This document shows, piece by piece, positions 1 to 8,387 of a DNA stretch of 64,000 nt. The stretch is from Luteimonas yindakuii. Its GTDB lineage: Bacteria > Pseudomonadota > Gammaproteobacteria > Xanthomonadales > Xanthomonadaceae. The notes under the pieces are model-generated. The model had not been told where the DNA came from. It did not search any database and saw only the letters and a program-made list of their open reading frames with translations. Within the stretch, counting starts at the first letter, position 1. Every line of letters begins with the position of its first letter. The stretch covers positions 2,170,001 to 2,234,000 of the forward strand of contig NZ_CP039383.2 in assembly GCF_004803715.2 (NCBI RefSeq), read 5' to 3'. Both the position numbers and the translations under genes were made by a program.

Positions 1-457
1 CGGTGCCGTCGCGCGACAGCGCCACCATGTGGCCGACGCCATCGCCGATATCGAACGCACGTTCGAGCACGCCCGTGGCTGCATCCAGCATCAGCAGCGA
101 GCCGCTGGCCTCGGTGGTGACCAGCAGGCGCTGTCCATCCGGACTGAAGCGCACCCCATGCGGCCGCGCGTGCGTGCCGAGATCGAATGTGCGGGTCTGC
201 GCACCATCGCGGTCGATCACGGACAGGCTGTTGCCCGGTGCCTGGTGGCCGTAGTTGGTGACCACCGCCGTGCGGCCGCCCGGCGCCACCGCGATCTCGT
301 GCGGCGCCGCACCGGTGGCGATCTCCGCACGCCGGGTGCCGTCGTCCAGCGAGATCCGCCACACCGTGTCGGCGGACTTGTTGCCGACCAGCAGCTCGCC
401 CGACCATGCCGGCATCACCGCCAGCAAGGCGCCCGCCAGAACCAGTGTCCTGCCCAT
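1..457 (-). CDS. YncE/YVTN-type beta-propeller protein, 3' end off window
   Basis: This gene is read on the complement and runs off the left edge, so only about the first 152 residues are visible. It opens with a short hydrophobic signal peptide (MGRTLVLAGALLAVMPAWSG), which points to export. Repeats of the type VGNKSADTVWRI, PHEIAVAPGGRTAVVTNYG and PHGVRFSPDGQRLLVTTE follow, typical of blades in YVTN-family seven-bladed propellers. The ATG (455-457) overlaps the moaE stop by one base (TGATG) and is preceded by GAGGAGG, so it is probably translationally coupled to the moa operon. The ligand cannot be told from the sequence. A role in molybdoenzyme metabolism is only suggested by position. Confidence 0.75.
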   Translation of the reverse strand, partial: MGRTLVLAGALLAVMPAWSGELLVGNKSADTVWRISLDDGTRRAEIATGAAPHEIAVAPGGRTAVVTNYGHQAPGNSLSVIDRDGAQTRTFDLGTHARPHGVRFSPDGQRLLVTTEASGSLLMLDAATGVLERAFDIGDGVGHMVALSRDGT

Positions 458-900
458 CACCGACCTCCTCTGCCTTCTTCGGGATGCAACCACGCGGCGC
501 CGCCATCGGCGTAGCGTTCGCGCTTCCAGATCGGCACGTCCTGCTTGATGGCGTCGATGATCGCGCGACAGCCCTCGAACGCGGCGTCGCGATGGGCGGC
601 GGACACCCCGACCCAGACCGCGACCTCGCCGATGTCCAGCGTGCCGACCCGATGCACGCACAACGCACGGTGCAGGCCATGGCGTTCGCGGATCGCATCG
701 ACGATGCGCCTGCCCTCGGCCTCCGCCAGGTCCGCATAGGCCTCGTACGCCAGCCCGAGCACGGCGCGGCCGGCGTGGTGGTTACGCACCCGGCCCTCGA
801 AGACCACGCAGGCGCCCGCGGCCGGCTCATCCAGCCGGGCGTGCAATGCCGCGGTGTCGATCGCATCCGCCGACAGCCGGAAACCGGTGGTGTCGTGCAT
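457..900 (-). CDS. moaE: Molybdopterin synthase catalytic subunit MoaE (147 aa)
   Basis: This is the large subunit of molybdopterin synthase. With thiocarboxylated MoaD it inserts two dithiolene sulfurs into cyclic pyranopterin monophosphate. The family signature FEGRVRNHHAGRAVLGLAYEAY is visible near residues 35-56, cut here to its key parts FEGRVRNHH and LAYEAY. The C-terminal KQDVPIWKRERYADG carries the two lysines that form the active site. The chosen ATG at 900 has GGAGG seven bases upstream and lies two bases after the moaD stop; a longer in-frame extension to 966 overlaps moaD and is not needed. It is in the middle of a coupled moaC-moaD-moaE chain. Confidence 0.95.
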   Translation of the reverse strand: MHDTTGFRLSADAIDTAALHARLDEPAAGACVVFEGRVRNHHAGRAVLGLAYEAYADLAEAEGRRIVDAIRERHGLHRALCVHRVGTLDIGEVAVWVGVSAAHRDAAFEGCRAIIDAIKQDVPIWKRERYADGGAAWLHPEEGRGGR

Positions 901-902
901 GC

Positions 903-1145
903 TCAACCTCCACTCACCGGCGGGATGAAGGCGACCTCGCTGCCGGCGCGCGGCACATCGGTCCAATTCGCAAACGCACCATCCACCGCCACCCGCAGGC
1001 GTTCGCGCGGCAGCAGGAAACCGTGGCGGGCACGCATCTCCCCGTACAGCGCGGCGAGGTCCGGCGCCAGCGTATCGACCGTTTCCTGCGCGCTGCCGGC
1101 AGCGTCACGCAGGCTGGCGAAATACAGCACCGTCAACCGGATCAT
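903..1145 (-). CDS. moaD: Molybdopterin synthase sulfur carrier MoaD (80 aa)
   Basis: This is a ubiquitin-fold sulfur carrier of normal length for the family (about 80 residues). It begins [17 protein letters not shown], the usual first beta strand, and ends in the invariant Gly-Gly (PPVSGG) that is adenylated and then thiocarboxylated to deliver sulfur to MoaE. Its ATG overlaps the moaC stop codon as ATGA, and moaE starts two bases after its stop, so expression of the three genes should be coupled. No MoeB-type activating enzyme is encoded in the window. Confidence 0.95.
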   Translation of the reverse strand: MIRLTVLYFASLRDAAGSAQETVDTLAPDLAALYGEMRARHGFLLPRERLRVAVDGAFANWTDVPRAGSEVAFIPPVSGG

Positions 1146-1660
1146 GGCGACGCTCCGATATCACGCCTGCCACCGCGCTTGGCCATCAGGCGCGCCGGGC
1201 CGATCGTGATTGCGTGCGACAGCGCCTTGCACATGTCGTAGATGGTCAGGGCCGCCACGGTGGCACCGGTGAGCGCTTCCATCTCGACGCCGGTCCGGTG
1301 CACGGTGTGCACCGTGCATTCGATGCGCAGGGCGCGCTCGCCTTCCCAGTCGATCGCGATGCGGATGCCGTCGATCGGCAGCGGATGGCAGAACGGGATC
1401 AGCTCATGCGTGCGCTTGACCGCCATGGTGCCCGCGATCACCGCGGTGTCTACGATGCCGCCCTTGGCGCTGCGCAGGCCGGACGCATGCAGTTGCGCCG
1501 CCACCGCCGCTGGAAAGCGCACGTCGCAGCGCGCGGTCGCGCTGCGTGCGGTGGCCGGCTTGGCGGATACGTCGACCATCGCCGGTCGCCCCTCGGCGTC
1601 GAGGTGGGTAAGCGCCGGCGCCGCGGTGGGTGGTTTCGTGCGGGATCGGGAATCAGCCAT
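1142..1660 (-). CDS. moaC: Cyclic pyranopterin monophosphate synthase MoaC (172 aa)
   Basis: MoaC converts the MoaA product, 3',8-cyclo-7,8-dihydro-GTP, into cyclic pyranopterin monophosphate. Hallmarks are visible: [20 protein letters not shown], then PFCHPLPI with the active-site histidine, and YDMCKALSH with the conserved Asp and Lys. The start chosen is the ATG at 1658-1660 ([11 protein letters not shown]), followed by the expected [16 protein letters not shown]. The reading frame stays open far upstream but that part overlaps moaA in another frame. A 137-base gap separates it from moaA, while its stop overlaps the moaD start. Confidence 0.96.
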   Translation of the reverse strand: MADSRSRTKPPTAAPALTHLDAEGRPAMVDVSAKPATARSATARCDVRFPAAVAAQLHASGLRSAKGGIVDTAVIAGTMAVKRTHELIPFCHPLPIDGIRIAIDWEGERALRIECTVHTVHRTGVEMEALTGATVAALTIYDMCKALSHAITIGPARLMAKRGGRRDIGASP

Positions 1661-1797
1661 GTCGGACCGGTTGAACGTCGCTGGATCCGACCGTGACGCG
1701 CCTGGCGCGCGGCGCGATCGGATGGGAAACGATGGTACCCGTGCCGCGGTGGATGCCAACGCTGACCGACGACGCATGGCGCCGTCGGCCGTCGCAC

Positions 1798-2823
1798 TCA
1801 CCCACCGACCAGGAACATCTCCACCCGCTGCCGCGGCGAATGCCCGGCGCTGCCGCGCAGTTCGCTGTAGCGGTCGGCGCGATGCATCCACAGCGCACGG
1901 ATCTCGTCCATCAAGCGGTCCTCTCCGTGTGCGAGCAGCGGCCGCAACGGTCGGCCCGCGCCTGCAAACAGGCAGCCGTAGAACGCACCGTCGGCCGCCA
2001 CCCGGGCGCGGTTGCAGTCGCCACAGAACGGCGCGCTCACTGAACTGACGAAGCCGATCTCGCCACCGCCATCGGCGAAGGCATGGCGTGCGGCGACTTC
2101 GCCGCGGTAGCGCGGCTCCAGTGCGCACAGTGGCCAGCGTGCGTGGATGCGTGCGCACAGCTCTGCCGACGGCACCACGCGATCCATGCGCCAGCCGTTG
2201 CAGGTGCCGACATCCATGTATTCGATGAAGCGCAGCACGTGGCCGCTGTGGCGGAAGCGCCCGACCAGCGGCAACACCTGGTCCTCGTTGACGCCACGCT
2301 GCACCACGCAGTTGAGCCTGAGCACGCCGAAGCCGGCCGCCTCCGCCGCTTCGATCCCCGCCAGCACGTCGGCGATCCGCCCACGCCCGCCCGACAGCGC
2401 GTGAAAGCGCGCCGGATCGAGTGCATCGAGACTGATGGTGATCCGATGCAGCCCTGCTGCGCGCAGCGCGCGCGCATGTCGCGCCAGCAGGCTGCCATTG
2501 GTGGTCAGCGCGAGGTCGTCGATGCCCGGGATGCGCGCCAGCCGCGCCACCAGCGTCGGGAGGTCGCGGCGCAGCAGCGGCTCGCCACCGGTCAGTCGCA
2601 GCTTGCGCACGCCCAGCCGTGCGAACGCACGCACCAGCGTTTCGATCTCGTCGAAATCCATTCGCCCCGCCGCGTCGAAGCCGTGCCCGTCCGGCACCCG
2701 GTCGGCGGGCATGCAGTAACCACAGCGGAAGTTGCAGGCCTCGATCACCGACAGCCGCAGGTCATGCAGTGGCCGGCCCAGGCGGTCCGACAGCGGCATG
2801 GGCGCGGGCTGCGGCACGTTCAC
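1798..2823 (-). CDS. moaA: GTP 3',8-cyclase MoaA (341 aa)
   Basis: This is a radical SAM enzyme that makes 3',8-cyclo-7,8-dihydro-GTP in the first step of molybdenum cofactor synthesis. The N-terminal cluster motif CNFRCGYC, the SAM-binding [12 protein letters not shown] and the C-terminal second 4Fe-4S motif [13 protein letters not shown] followed by a later Cys are all present. The protein ends in Gly-Gly (MFLVGG), a feature needed for MoaA activity. I chose the GTG at 2821-2823 because it overlaps the upstream stop as GTGA and has GGGAG at a suitable distance; an ATG at 2799 lacks a ribosome binding site. It is coupled to the metallo-hydrolase gene upstream. Confidence 0.95.
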   Translation of the reverse strand: MNVPQPAPMPLSDRLGRPLHDLRLSVIEACNFRCGYCMPADRVPDGHGFDAAGRMDFDEIETLVRAFARLGVRKLRLTGGEPLLRRDLPTLVARLARIPGIDDLALTTNGSLLARHARALRAAGLHRITISLDALDPARFHALSGGRGRIADVLAGIEAAEAAGFGVLRLNCVVQRGVNEDQVLPLVGRFRHSGHVLRFIEYMDVGTCNGWRMDRVVPSAELCARIHARWPLCALEPRYRGEVAARHAFADGGGEIGFVSSVSAPFCGDCNRARVAADGAFYGCLFAGAGRPLRPLLAHGEDRLMDEIRALWMHRADRYSELRGSAGHSPRQRVEMFLVGG

Positions 2824-3575
2824 CCCGCCAGCGCTCCCGGCAACGGATCGGCCAGCGCCAACACGTCGTCCTGGCGGGCGACGCGATGGCCCAGCGCGCG
2901 CAGCGCGTCGCCATCGGCCGCGCTTGCGTAGTGGTAGAGCACGCAGCGCGCCAGCAGTTCGGGCGGGTACTCGCGCACGAGGTCGTCGATGCCGCTGTGC
3001 GAGGGATTGCCGTGCAGCCCGCAGTCGTGGGCGATGAGTTCGCCTTCGCCGGCGTAATGCGCCAGCAGTTCCGGAATCGGTCGGGTGTCGCCGCTCCACA
3101 GCAGGCTGCCGGGCAGGCGCAGGCCGAACGCGGTGCCCGGCCAGTGGTGGCGCACGGCGAACGTTTCCAGGCGTACGCCGTCATGCCAGAACGCCCCGCC
3201 GACCGGCACCAGCTGGAAGGCATCCCAGAAGTTGGCGCCGCCCTCGGCGAGCACGTTGGGGTAGTCACCGACGCGCTGGTGCAGCAACGGCACCACCGGC
3301 GCGGGCACGTACACCGGCATCTGGCCACGTCGCGCCGCGTCGAAATACTCGGACACGAACAGGCGTTCGAAGCCGGCCACGTGGTCGAGGTGGGTGTGGG
3401 TGATGAACAGCGCGCGGGGCGGCCGGGCGTAGTGCGCAAGGCACGCGCTGAGTCCCTCGCCGCCGCAGTCGATGGTCAGCCACGGCGCACCATCGCGCTC
3501 GATCGTCGCCATCGACGACCCGAGTTCGATCGCCGATGCGTTGCCGACCCCGTGGAAGCGCAGGCTCCAGGCCAT
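2820..3575 (-). CDS. MBL-fold metallo-hydrolase (251 aa)
   Basis: This is a metallo-beta-lactamase-fold protein with the zinc motif THTHLDHVAG near residue 60. Further ligand candidates are FAVRHHWPG, SGDTRPIPELL and HDCGLHGNPSHSG. The layout resembles RNase Z/phosphodiesterase-like MBL proteins more than glyoxalase II. The substrate cannot be read from the sequence. Its start shares one base with the kdkA stop (TGATG), and its stop overlaps the moaA GTG, so it sits inside a coupled kdkA-MBL-moaA chain. Position alone does not prove a role in LPS or molybdenum cofactor metabolism. Confidence 0.8.
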   Translation of the reverse strand: MAWSLRFHGVGNASAIELGSSMATIERDGAPWLTIDCGGEGLSACLAHYARPPRALFITHTHLDHVAGFERLFVSEYFDAARRGQMPVYVPAPVVPLLHQRVGDYPNVLAEGGANFWDAFQLVPVGGAFWHDGVRLETFAVRHHWPGTAFGLRLPGSLLWSGDTRPIPELLAHYAGEGELIAHDCGLHGNPSHSGIDDLVREYPPELLARCVLYHYASAADGDALRALGHRVARQDDVLALADPLPGALAG

Positions 3576-4327
3576 CAGGTCCCCTTCGCCCAGCGCGCGT
3601 CGTAGGCCGCGCGCAGTCGGGCGAAATCGGCGCGCACGTCCGCCTCGCTGCGTTGCGCGCGCAGCTTCAGCAGCGACCGTTCAAGCCGCGTCAGGTTGCG
3701 CGAACGCCAGCCGGTTTCCGGAACGCGCAGGCGTCCGCGGTCGAAATCGATCAGCCAGCCCTGGCCCGTGGCGTCGAACAGCACGTTGTGGGCGTTGAGG
3801 TCGGCATGGTCGAGCCCAGCCCGATGGAACCGGGCGATGAGGCGCCCCGTCTCCTCCCATGGTGCATCGACACCGGCCACCGCCATGCGGTCGGCCAGCG
3901 TGCGCACGCCGTCGATCCGACGCACCAGGATGGCAGCGCGGTAGGTCGGCCCCTGGCGCAGGTAGCGCGCCGCGATCGGTTCCGGCGCCGGAAGCGACTG
4001 CAGCCGCAGGTCGCGGGTCAGGCGGAACTCGGCGAAGCTGCGCGTGGCCGCGGCGCTGCGCCACCAGTAGCGATCGCGACTGAGCTGCGCGGCCAGCCCG
4101 CCGCGCAGGTACAGCCGCAACACGGCGTCGCCGAACGGACCACGCACGAACCAGGCACCACCCCGCCCGCCGCTATCGACCGGGCGCGCGCGCTCGCCCC
4201 ACCAGGCGGGGTCGAACCAGCCCGGCTCCGCCTGCCTGATCCACGCGGAATCACCGAGGATCGCGCCGCGTCCGCCGGCATCGTCGCCGAACGGAACCAG
4301 GCTCTCGTTCGCATCGAATCGCACCAT
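3575..4327 (-). CDS. kdkA: 3-deoxy-D-manno-octulosonic acid (KDO) kinase (250 aa)
   Basis: KdkA phosphorylates KDO in the lipopolysaccharide inner core of organisms whose core carries a single phosphorylated KDO. The protein has the small-molecule kinase fold of that family: the catalytic loop [12 protein letters not shown] near residue 170 and the metal-binding [10 protein letters not shown]. The early part contains the expected GRGGAWFV glycine-rich loop and [13 protein letters not shown]. Length matches the family (about 240-250). The ATG at 4325-4327 lies only six bases after a TACACT -10-like hexamer on the same strand, so the transcript could be leaderless. The divergent neighbour is a GT9 heptosyltransferase, consistent with core assembly. 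Confidence 0.88.
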   Translation of the reverse strand: MVRFDANESLVPFGDDAGGRGAILGDSAWIRQAEPGWFDPAWWGERARPVDSGGRGGAWFVRGPFGDAVLRLYLRGGLAAQLSRDRYWWRSAAATRSFAEFRLTRDLRLQSLPAPEPIAARYLRQGPTYRAAILVRRIDGVRTLADRMAVAGVDAPWEETGRLIARFHRAGLDHADLNAHNVLFDATGQGWLIDFDRGRLRVPETGWRSRNLTRLERSLLKLRAQRSEADVRADFARLRAAYDARWAKGT

Positions 4328-4388
4328 GCCGCGAGTGTAGCGGCCCGCGGCGACGCCGTCGGCAACGCATACACTCGCCGCCTGGTGC
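4321..4388. promoter_or_regulatory. Symmetric divergent promoter/operator region of kdkA and GT9
   Basis: The bases 4321-4339 read on the complement give TACACTCGCGGCATGGTGC, and 4370-4388 on the plus strand give TACACTCGCCGCCTGGTGC. The arms match at 17 of 19 positions with a 30-base spacer. Each arm places a -10-like TACACT facing outward toward its own gene. The left arm includes the kdkA start codon. I see no good -35 hexamer for either direction. This could be paired promoters, a dimeric operator, or both; that is inference. Confidence 0.5.
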
Positions 4389-4406
4389 CATCGACCGAGT
4401 CCCGCA

Positions 4407-5495
4407 ATGCCGTCTTCCGCCAGCCCCGTGCCCTCCGCGCCCACCTCGATCTGCCTGCTCAGGCTGTCCGCGCTTGGCGACGTCACCCATGTGTTGCCTC
4501 TGGTCCGCACCCTGCGCGCGGCGTGGCCGCAGGTGCAGCTGGACTGGGTCATCGGCCGCGGCGAACAGAAGCTGCTCGAGGGCTTGCCGGGCGTGGAATT
4601 CCACGTCTATGACAAGAAGAGCGGGGTCGCCGGCATGCGCGCATTGCGGCGCGGCTTCGACGGCCGCCGCTTCGACGTGCTGCTGCAGATGCAGGTGGCC
4701 GCGCGCGCGAACCTGCTGTCGGCGTTCATCCCCGCGAAGCGACGCATCGGCTACGACCGCGCGCGCTCCAAGGACCTGCACGGCCTGTTCGTCAACGAGC
4801 GCATACCCGACCGCCCGGGCATCCATGTGCTGGATGCGATCGGCAGCTTCTGCGAGCCGCTGGGGCTGCGGCAACGCGAGGTCGTGTGGGACATGCCGGT
4901 GCCGGCGGAGGCCCATGCGTGGGCGGCGGCGCAATGGCCGGAAGACGAGCGGCCGGCGCTGCTGATCTCGCCCTGTTCCAGCCATGTGCTGCGCAACTGG
5001 CGCGCCGAGCGTTACGCGGCAGTGGCCGACCACGCGCTGTCGCGCGGTTGGCGGGTGGTGCTGTGCGGCGGCCGCAGCGCGCTGGAGCGCGAGACCGCCG
5101 ACGCCATCCTCGCCGCGATGCAGGGCCCCGCGCTCGACCTGGTCGGCAAGGACACCCTCAAGCAGCTGCCGGCGCTGCTGGCACGCGCTGCGCTGGTGAT
5201 GACACCCGACTCCGGCCCGATGCACATCGCCAATGCGATGGGCGCGAAAGTGCTGGGCCTGCACGCGGCCAGCAACCCGGCACGCAGCGGCCCGTATTCC
5301 GACCGCCGCTACTGCGTGGACCGCTACGACGACGCCGCCCGGCGTTTCCGCGGCAGGCCCGCGGCCGCCCTCAAGTGGGGCACCAAGATCGAGCACGAGG
5401 GGGTCATGGACCTGGTCACCGTGGACGACGCGGTGGCCGCGTTCGAGCGCTATTGCGCCGATCATCCCGGCAGCGACAGCGGCGCTGGCCGATGA
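4407..5495 (+). CDS. Glycosyltransferase family 9, LPS core heptosyltransferase-like (362 aa)
   Basis: This is a GT9-family enzyme that transfers heptose from ADP-heptose in lipopolysaccharide inner core synthesis. The N-terminal [19 protein letters not shown] is the standard family opening with the conserved Asp. [14 protein letters not shown] near residue 270 is the nucleotide-sugar binding motif. [19 protein letters not shown] matches the LPS heptosyltransferase I branch, called OpsX in xanthomonads. It is divergent from kdkA, which also acts on the inner core. Its stop overlaps the next start (ATGA). Confidence 0.88.
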   Translation: MPSSASPVPSAPTSICLLRLSALGDVTHVLPLVRTLRAAWPQVQLDWVIGRGEQKLLEGLPGVEFHVYDKKSGVAGMRALRRGFDGRRFDVLLQMQVAARANLLSAFIPAKRRIGYDRARSKDLHGLFVNERIPDRPGIHVLDAIGSFCEPLGLRQREVVWDMPVPAEAHAWAAAQWPEDERPALLISPCSSHVLRNWRAERYAAVADHALSRGWRVVLCGGRSALERETADAILAAMQGPALDLVGKDTLKQLPALLARAALVMTPDSGPMHIANAMGAKVLGLHAASNPARSGPYSDRRYCVDRYDDAARRFRGRPAAALKWGTKIEHEGVMDLVTVDDAVAAFERYCADHPGSDSGAGR

Positions 5496-5875
5496 GTGCC
5501 CACGATCGCGTACGCGCGTTGATCCTCGGGGCCGGCGCCGTAGTGGCGCTGGCCACCCTGGGCATCGCCGACATGGACCGCCCCGATGCGGATCTCGGCC
5601 AGTGGCTGTTCCTGTTCGGCCTGGCGGTGTTCGCGTTCCTGCCCTACGCGGTGCTGGCACTGGCGGCACGCACCGGACCGGCGTGGGTGCCCCTGTTCGC
5701 GGCGCTGATCATGCTGGGCCTCGACCTCGGTGCCCGCATCCGCGTGCGCTGGTTTCCGCAGGACGCGCAGGACGGCCTGCTGCTGATGTTCCTGCCGCTG
5801 TGGCTGTTGCCGGCCAGCCTGCTGTTGTGGATCGCCCTGGTGGCACTGCGCGGATGGCGCGCACGCCAGCGCTGA
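5492..5875 (+). CDS. Small integral membrane protein, unknown function (127 aa)
   Basis: Not recognised. The protein has four likely membrane segments: near residues 8-24 (ALILGAGAVVALATLGIA), 37-58 (WLFLFGLAVFAFLPYAVLAL), 64-80 (WVPLFAALIMLGLDLGA) and 98-120 (LLMFLPLWLLPASLLLWIAL). Short charged loops lie between them. The ATG overlaps the stop of the glycosyltransferase gene (ATGA), so the two are co-translated. No catalytic motif is visible. A role in envelope or LPS biology is only suggested by the neighbour. Confidence 0.75.
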   Translation: MSAHDRVRALILGAGAVVALATLGIADMDRPDADLGQWLFLFGLAVFAFLPYAVLALAARTGPAWVPLFAALIMLGLDLGARIRVRWFPQDAQDGLLLMFLPLWLLPASLLLWIALVALRGWRARQR

Positions 5876-5893
5876 GCGCACGGCCCGGGTGGC

Positions 5894-6337
5894 TCAGCCC
5901 GCGTCGGGCGCCGCGCCGCCGCGGTAATCGCGGTAGGACTTTTCCTCGACATAGCCCGAGCCGAGCAGCAGGTTGATCTCCTTCTTCACCCGCGCGCGTT
6001 CGTCGTTCTCGAGGTAGACACTGCGTGCGAGGCGGACGAAACCCGCGTCGAACTCGCCGGCCTTGTCTTTCAGGCGGATCGCGTCCTCGATGTCCCACAA
6101 GCGCTCGTTGACGGCCTTGAGCTCGGCACGAAGCGCCGGAAGGCCGGCGGCCCCGGCCTCGAAGCCGGGGGTCCGCGCGGGGGCCGGGTGCGCCATCCAC
6201 GTCCGCTCCAGCGCGGACAGTTCCTGGCGCACGTTGGCCAGCTTGGCCGGATCGGAGATCCGCTCGGCCTTGATCTGCAGGATGGCGATCTTGTCGAGCA
6301 GTTCGCCGAACGAGACGGGGACCAGGATTTCGGACAT
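5894..6337 (-). CDS. DUF6165-family protein (147 aa)
   Basis: This is a small soluble alpha-helical protein starting MSEILVPVSFGELLDKIAIL. Conserved-looking stretches are KAERISDPAKLANVRQEL, VNERLWDIEDAIRLKDKAGEF and RARVKKEINLLLGSGYVEEK, the pattern I associate with DUF6165. The start at 6337 is the ATG in front of the conserved block; an extension to 6394 has no support. The family often sits near LPS or polysaccharide glycosyltransferase genes, which fits here, but its activity is unknown. It converges on the membrane protein gene. Confidence 0.75.
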   Translation of the reverse strand: MSEILVPVSFGELLDKIAILQIKAERISDPAKLANVRQELSALERTWMAHPAPARTPGFEAGAAGLPALRAELKAVNERLWDIEDAIRLKDKAGEFDAGFVRLARSVYLENDERARVKKEINLLLGSGYVEEKSYRDYRGGAAPDAG

Positions 6338-6463
6338 CGGCACGCGCAAATGAGGACAGCGGACCGCAGTGTAACGCGGCGTCCCGGGAGCCATCGACCA
6401 CGCTTGTCGGCCGCAGGGCGCGCCCGTATCATGTGCGGCCCGCGGCGCATGCCCCGGGCCACC

Positions 6464-6554
6464 GGAGAGGTGGCAGAGTGGTTGAATGTACCTGACTCGA
6501 AATCAGGCAGGCGTTTATAGCGCCTCGGGGGTTCGAATCCCCCCCTCTCCGCCA
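6464..6554 (+). tRNA. tRNA-Ser (CGA)
   Basis: A complete class II tRNA of 88 bases plus encoded CCA. The acceptor GGAGAGG pairs with CCTCTCC. The anticodon loop CTCGAAA in CTGACTCGAAATCAG gives CGA. A long variable arm (AGGCGTTTATAGCGCCT) and the T-loop GGTTCGAATCC are present. Confidence 0.97.
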
Positions 6555-6596
6555 GATACGCAAAACGCCCCGCAAGGGGCGTTTTGCGTATCTGGC
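6551..6596 (+). terminator. Palindromic terminator fused to the tRNA-Ser 3' end
   Basis: A perfect inverted repeat with 21-base arms (GCCAGATACGC through ACGCCCC and its complement) and a GCAA loop starts at the last base of the tRNA plus CCA. The core ACGCCCC-GCAA-GGGGCGTTTTG is a usable terminator. The arms are much longer than a simple terminator needs. Confidence 0.8.
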
Positions 6597-6840
6597 GAGA
6601 GGGGAAGTTTGATCCGAACCCCAGGTTCGACCCGGAGGCGCAAAGCGCCGCAGGGCGCGTGGCCAAGGCCACGCGATCCCCTGCCCCTGACGCAGCACTG
6701 TGACGCGTTTTGCGTATCCGCCCGTCAATGCCATCATCCGACCACGCCATACGCGACCCGACGGATTGCATGCCCGCTGACCTCACGCCGCCAGTCCCGC
6801 CGTTGTTCCCATCGGCCCCACCGGCAATCGCGGACCACGC
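6597..6840. other. Non-coding stretch with an inverted mimic of the tRNA-Ser tail
   Basis: No gene is supported here. Read on the complement, the first part contains GGGGTTCGGATC, then CCCCTCTCGCCAGATACGC, which resembles the T-arm, acceptor and tail of the tRNA-Ser just upstream in opposite orientation. A further GCGTTTTGCGTATCCG copy of the terminator arm lies near 6700-6720. The PP2C gene promoter should also lie in this interval but I see no clear hexamers. Confidence 0.5.
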
Positions 6841-7545
6841 ATGATCGAGTTCGGGCATCTCACCCACGCCGGCCTGCGGCGCGAACTGAACGAAGACACC
6901 TACTACGGCGATGCCGAACTCGGGCTGTGGCTGGTGGCCGACGGCATGGGCGGCCACGAGTACGGTGAGGTCGCCAGCGCGCTGGCGCGCGAGACCATCG
7001 TCCGCGAGGTCCGCCAGGGCACGCCGTTGGCGCAGGCCATCCGCATCGCCGACGAGGAGATCATCCGCGCGTCGCGCCGTCGCCACGACGCCCTGCCGAT
7101 GGGCACCACGGTGGTCGCGGCGCGGGTCGAGGGCCGGCGCTTCCAGGTGGCCTGGGTCGGCGACAGTCGCGCCTACCTGTGGCGCGACGGCAAGCTGGTG
7201 CAGCTGTCGCAGGACCACAGCTACGTGCAGGAGCTGATCTCGCAGGGCGCGATCAGCATCGACCAGGCCCGCCATCACCCCCACCGCAACGTCGTGACCC
7301 AGGCGCTGGGCGTGACCGAGCCGGAGGCCCTGAAAGTGGAGACGCTGTCCGGCGAGCTGCAGTCGGGCATGCAGCTGCTGCTTTGCAGCGACGGCCTCAC
7401 CGAGGAAGTCGACGACCGCGGCATCGCCCGGGTGCTGGCGCACGACGAATGCAGTGCTCAGGAATGTGCGGACGGGCTGGTGGCCGCCGCGCTCGACAAC
7501 GGCGGCTCGGACAACGTCACCGTGGTGCTGGTCCGCAGCCAATAA
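6841..7545 (+). CDS. PP2C-type serine/threonine protein phosphatase (234 aa)
   Basis: This is a compact Stp/PrpC-type bacterial PPM phosphatase consisting only of the catalytic domain. Metal-binding and family motifs appear in order: RRELNEDTYYG, LVADGMGGHEYG, PMGTTVVAARV, VAWVGDSRAYLW, QDHSYVQELISQG, LLLCSDGLTEEV and GGSDNVTVVLV. The aspartates in motifs 1, 2, 8 and 11 that hold the dinuclear metal centre are all present. Such proteins reverse Hanks-type kinase phosphorylation, but no kinase gene is adjacent. It converges with dnaQ. Confidence 0.92.
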   Translation: MIEFGHLTHAGLRRELNEDTYYGDAELGLWLVADGMGGHEYGEVASALARETIVREVRQGTPLAQAIRIADEEIIRASRRRHDALPMGTTVVAARVEGRRFQVAWVGDSRAYLWRDGKLVQLSQDHSYVQELISQGAISIDQARHHPHRNVVTQALGVTEPEALKVETLSGELQSGMQLLLCSDGLTEEVDDRGIARVLAHDECSAQECADGLVAAALDNGGSDNVTVVLVRSQ

Positions 7546-7547
7546 CG

Positions 7548-7581
7548 CATCCCGTCCGGCGCGTAACCGCCGGCCGGGATG
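7548..7581. terminator. Possible bidirectional terminator between PP2C and dnaQ
   Basis: An imperfect inverted repeat (CATCCCGTCCGGCG and CGCCGGCCGGGATG, one mismatch) lies between the two convergent genes. There is no T-run on either strand, so it may be a weak or Rho-assisted end. Confidence 0.4.
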
Positions 7582-7625
7582 GGCCGAGCGGCAGACCGAT
7601 CTCCGCGTGTGCGGAACCCGTCACG

Positions 7626-8384
7626 TCAGGCGGTGGTTTCCACGCCTGCCGACGATGCCGGCATCGTCTCCCACACGGTCCTGCCGCCGGCACGCCTGCC
7701 GATCGCATCCAGCCGCGCCGCGTGCGCCGCCAGCTCGTCCGCCAGCACCACCACCCGCGGACGCGGCCCCAGCCGCAGGCCGGCCAGTGCGATCGCCGCG
7801 CTCGCGGCTTCGGCCTCGTCCACCTGGCCGAAGCCGATCTCGCCCTGCCCCGCCGTCAGCGCGAGATAGACCTCGGCCAGCAGCTGCGCGTCGAGCAGCG
7901 CGCCATGCAACTGACGGTGGGCGTTGTCGACGCCGAGGCGCCGGCACAGCGCATCGAGCGAGTTGCGCTGGCCCGGGTAGCGCTGGCGGGCCATCTCCAG
8001 CGAATCCAGCACCCGCACCCGGTCGGCGAGCCTGCCCGCACCATCGCAGCGCGCGAATTCCGCCTCGAGAAAGCCCATGTCGAAGGCGGCGTTGTGGATC
8101 ACCAGCTCGGCGCCGTCGACGAATTCGATGAACTCCTCGATGACGTCGGCAAACAGTGGCTTGTCGGCGAGGAACTCCAGCGTCAGCCCGGTGACCTCCT
8201 GCGCCCCGATCTCGAATTCGCGCTGCGGGTTGAGATAGCGATGGAAGGTGCGCCCGGTCGGGCGCCGCTCCACCATCTCGACGCAGCCGATCTCGACTAC
8301 GCGGTTGCCCTTGCGCCACTCCAGGCCAGTGGTTTCGGTATCGAGAACGATCTGTCGCATGCGGAGTCGGTTGCCGTCTGCCAT
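7626..8384 (-). CDS. dnaQ: DNA polymerase III epsilon subunit, 3'-5' exonuclease (252 aa)
   Basis: DnaQ is the proofreading subunit of the replicative polymerase. The DEDDh exonuclease motifs are clear: LDTETTGLEW (Exo I), LVIHNAAFDMGFLEAE (Exo II) and HGALLDAQLLAEVY (Exo III with the catalytic His). The C-terminal tail after residue 180 is the linker and alpha-subunit binding region. Start is uncertain: the ATG at 8384 lies three bases after the rnhA stop and fits coupling, while an ATG at 8360 would give a protein beginning directly MRQIVLDTETTG. It follows rnhA, the pairing seen also in enterobacteria, though there the genes are divergent. Confidence 0.95.
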   Translation of the reverse strand: MADGNRLRMRQIVLDTETTGLEWRKGNRVVEIGCVEMVERRPTGRTFHRYLNPQREFEIGAQEVTGLTLEFLADKPLFADVIEEFIEFVDGAELVIHNAAFDMGFLEAEFARCDGAGRLADRVRVLDSLEMARQRYPGQRNSLDALCRRLGVDNAHRQLHGALLDAQLLAEVYLALTAGQGEIGFGQVDEAEAASAAIALAGLRLGPRPRVVVLADELAAHAARLDAIGRRAGGRTVWETMPASSAGVETTA

Positions 8385-8387
8385 GGC

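Noticed and set aside
6429..6968. Small frames over tRNA-Ser whose products contain strings such as GGDSNPR
   Set aside because: These are translated tRNA sequence, a common false annotation in GC-rich genomes.
6070..7542. 490-codon minus-strand frame across DUF6165, tRNA-Ser and the PP2C gene
   Set aside because: It runs through a tRNA and two genes with clear motifs in other frames.
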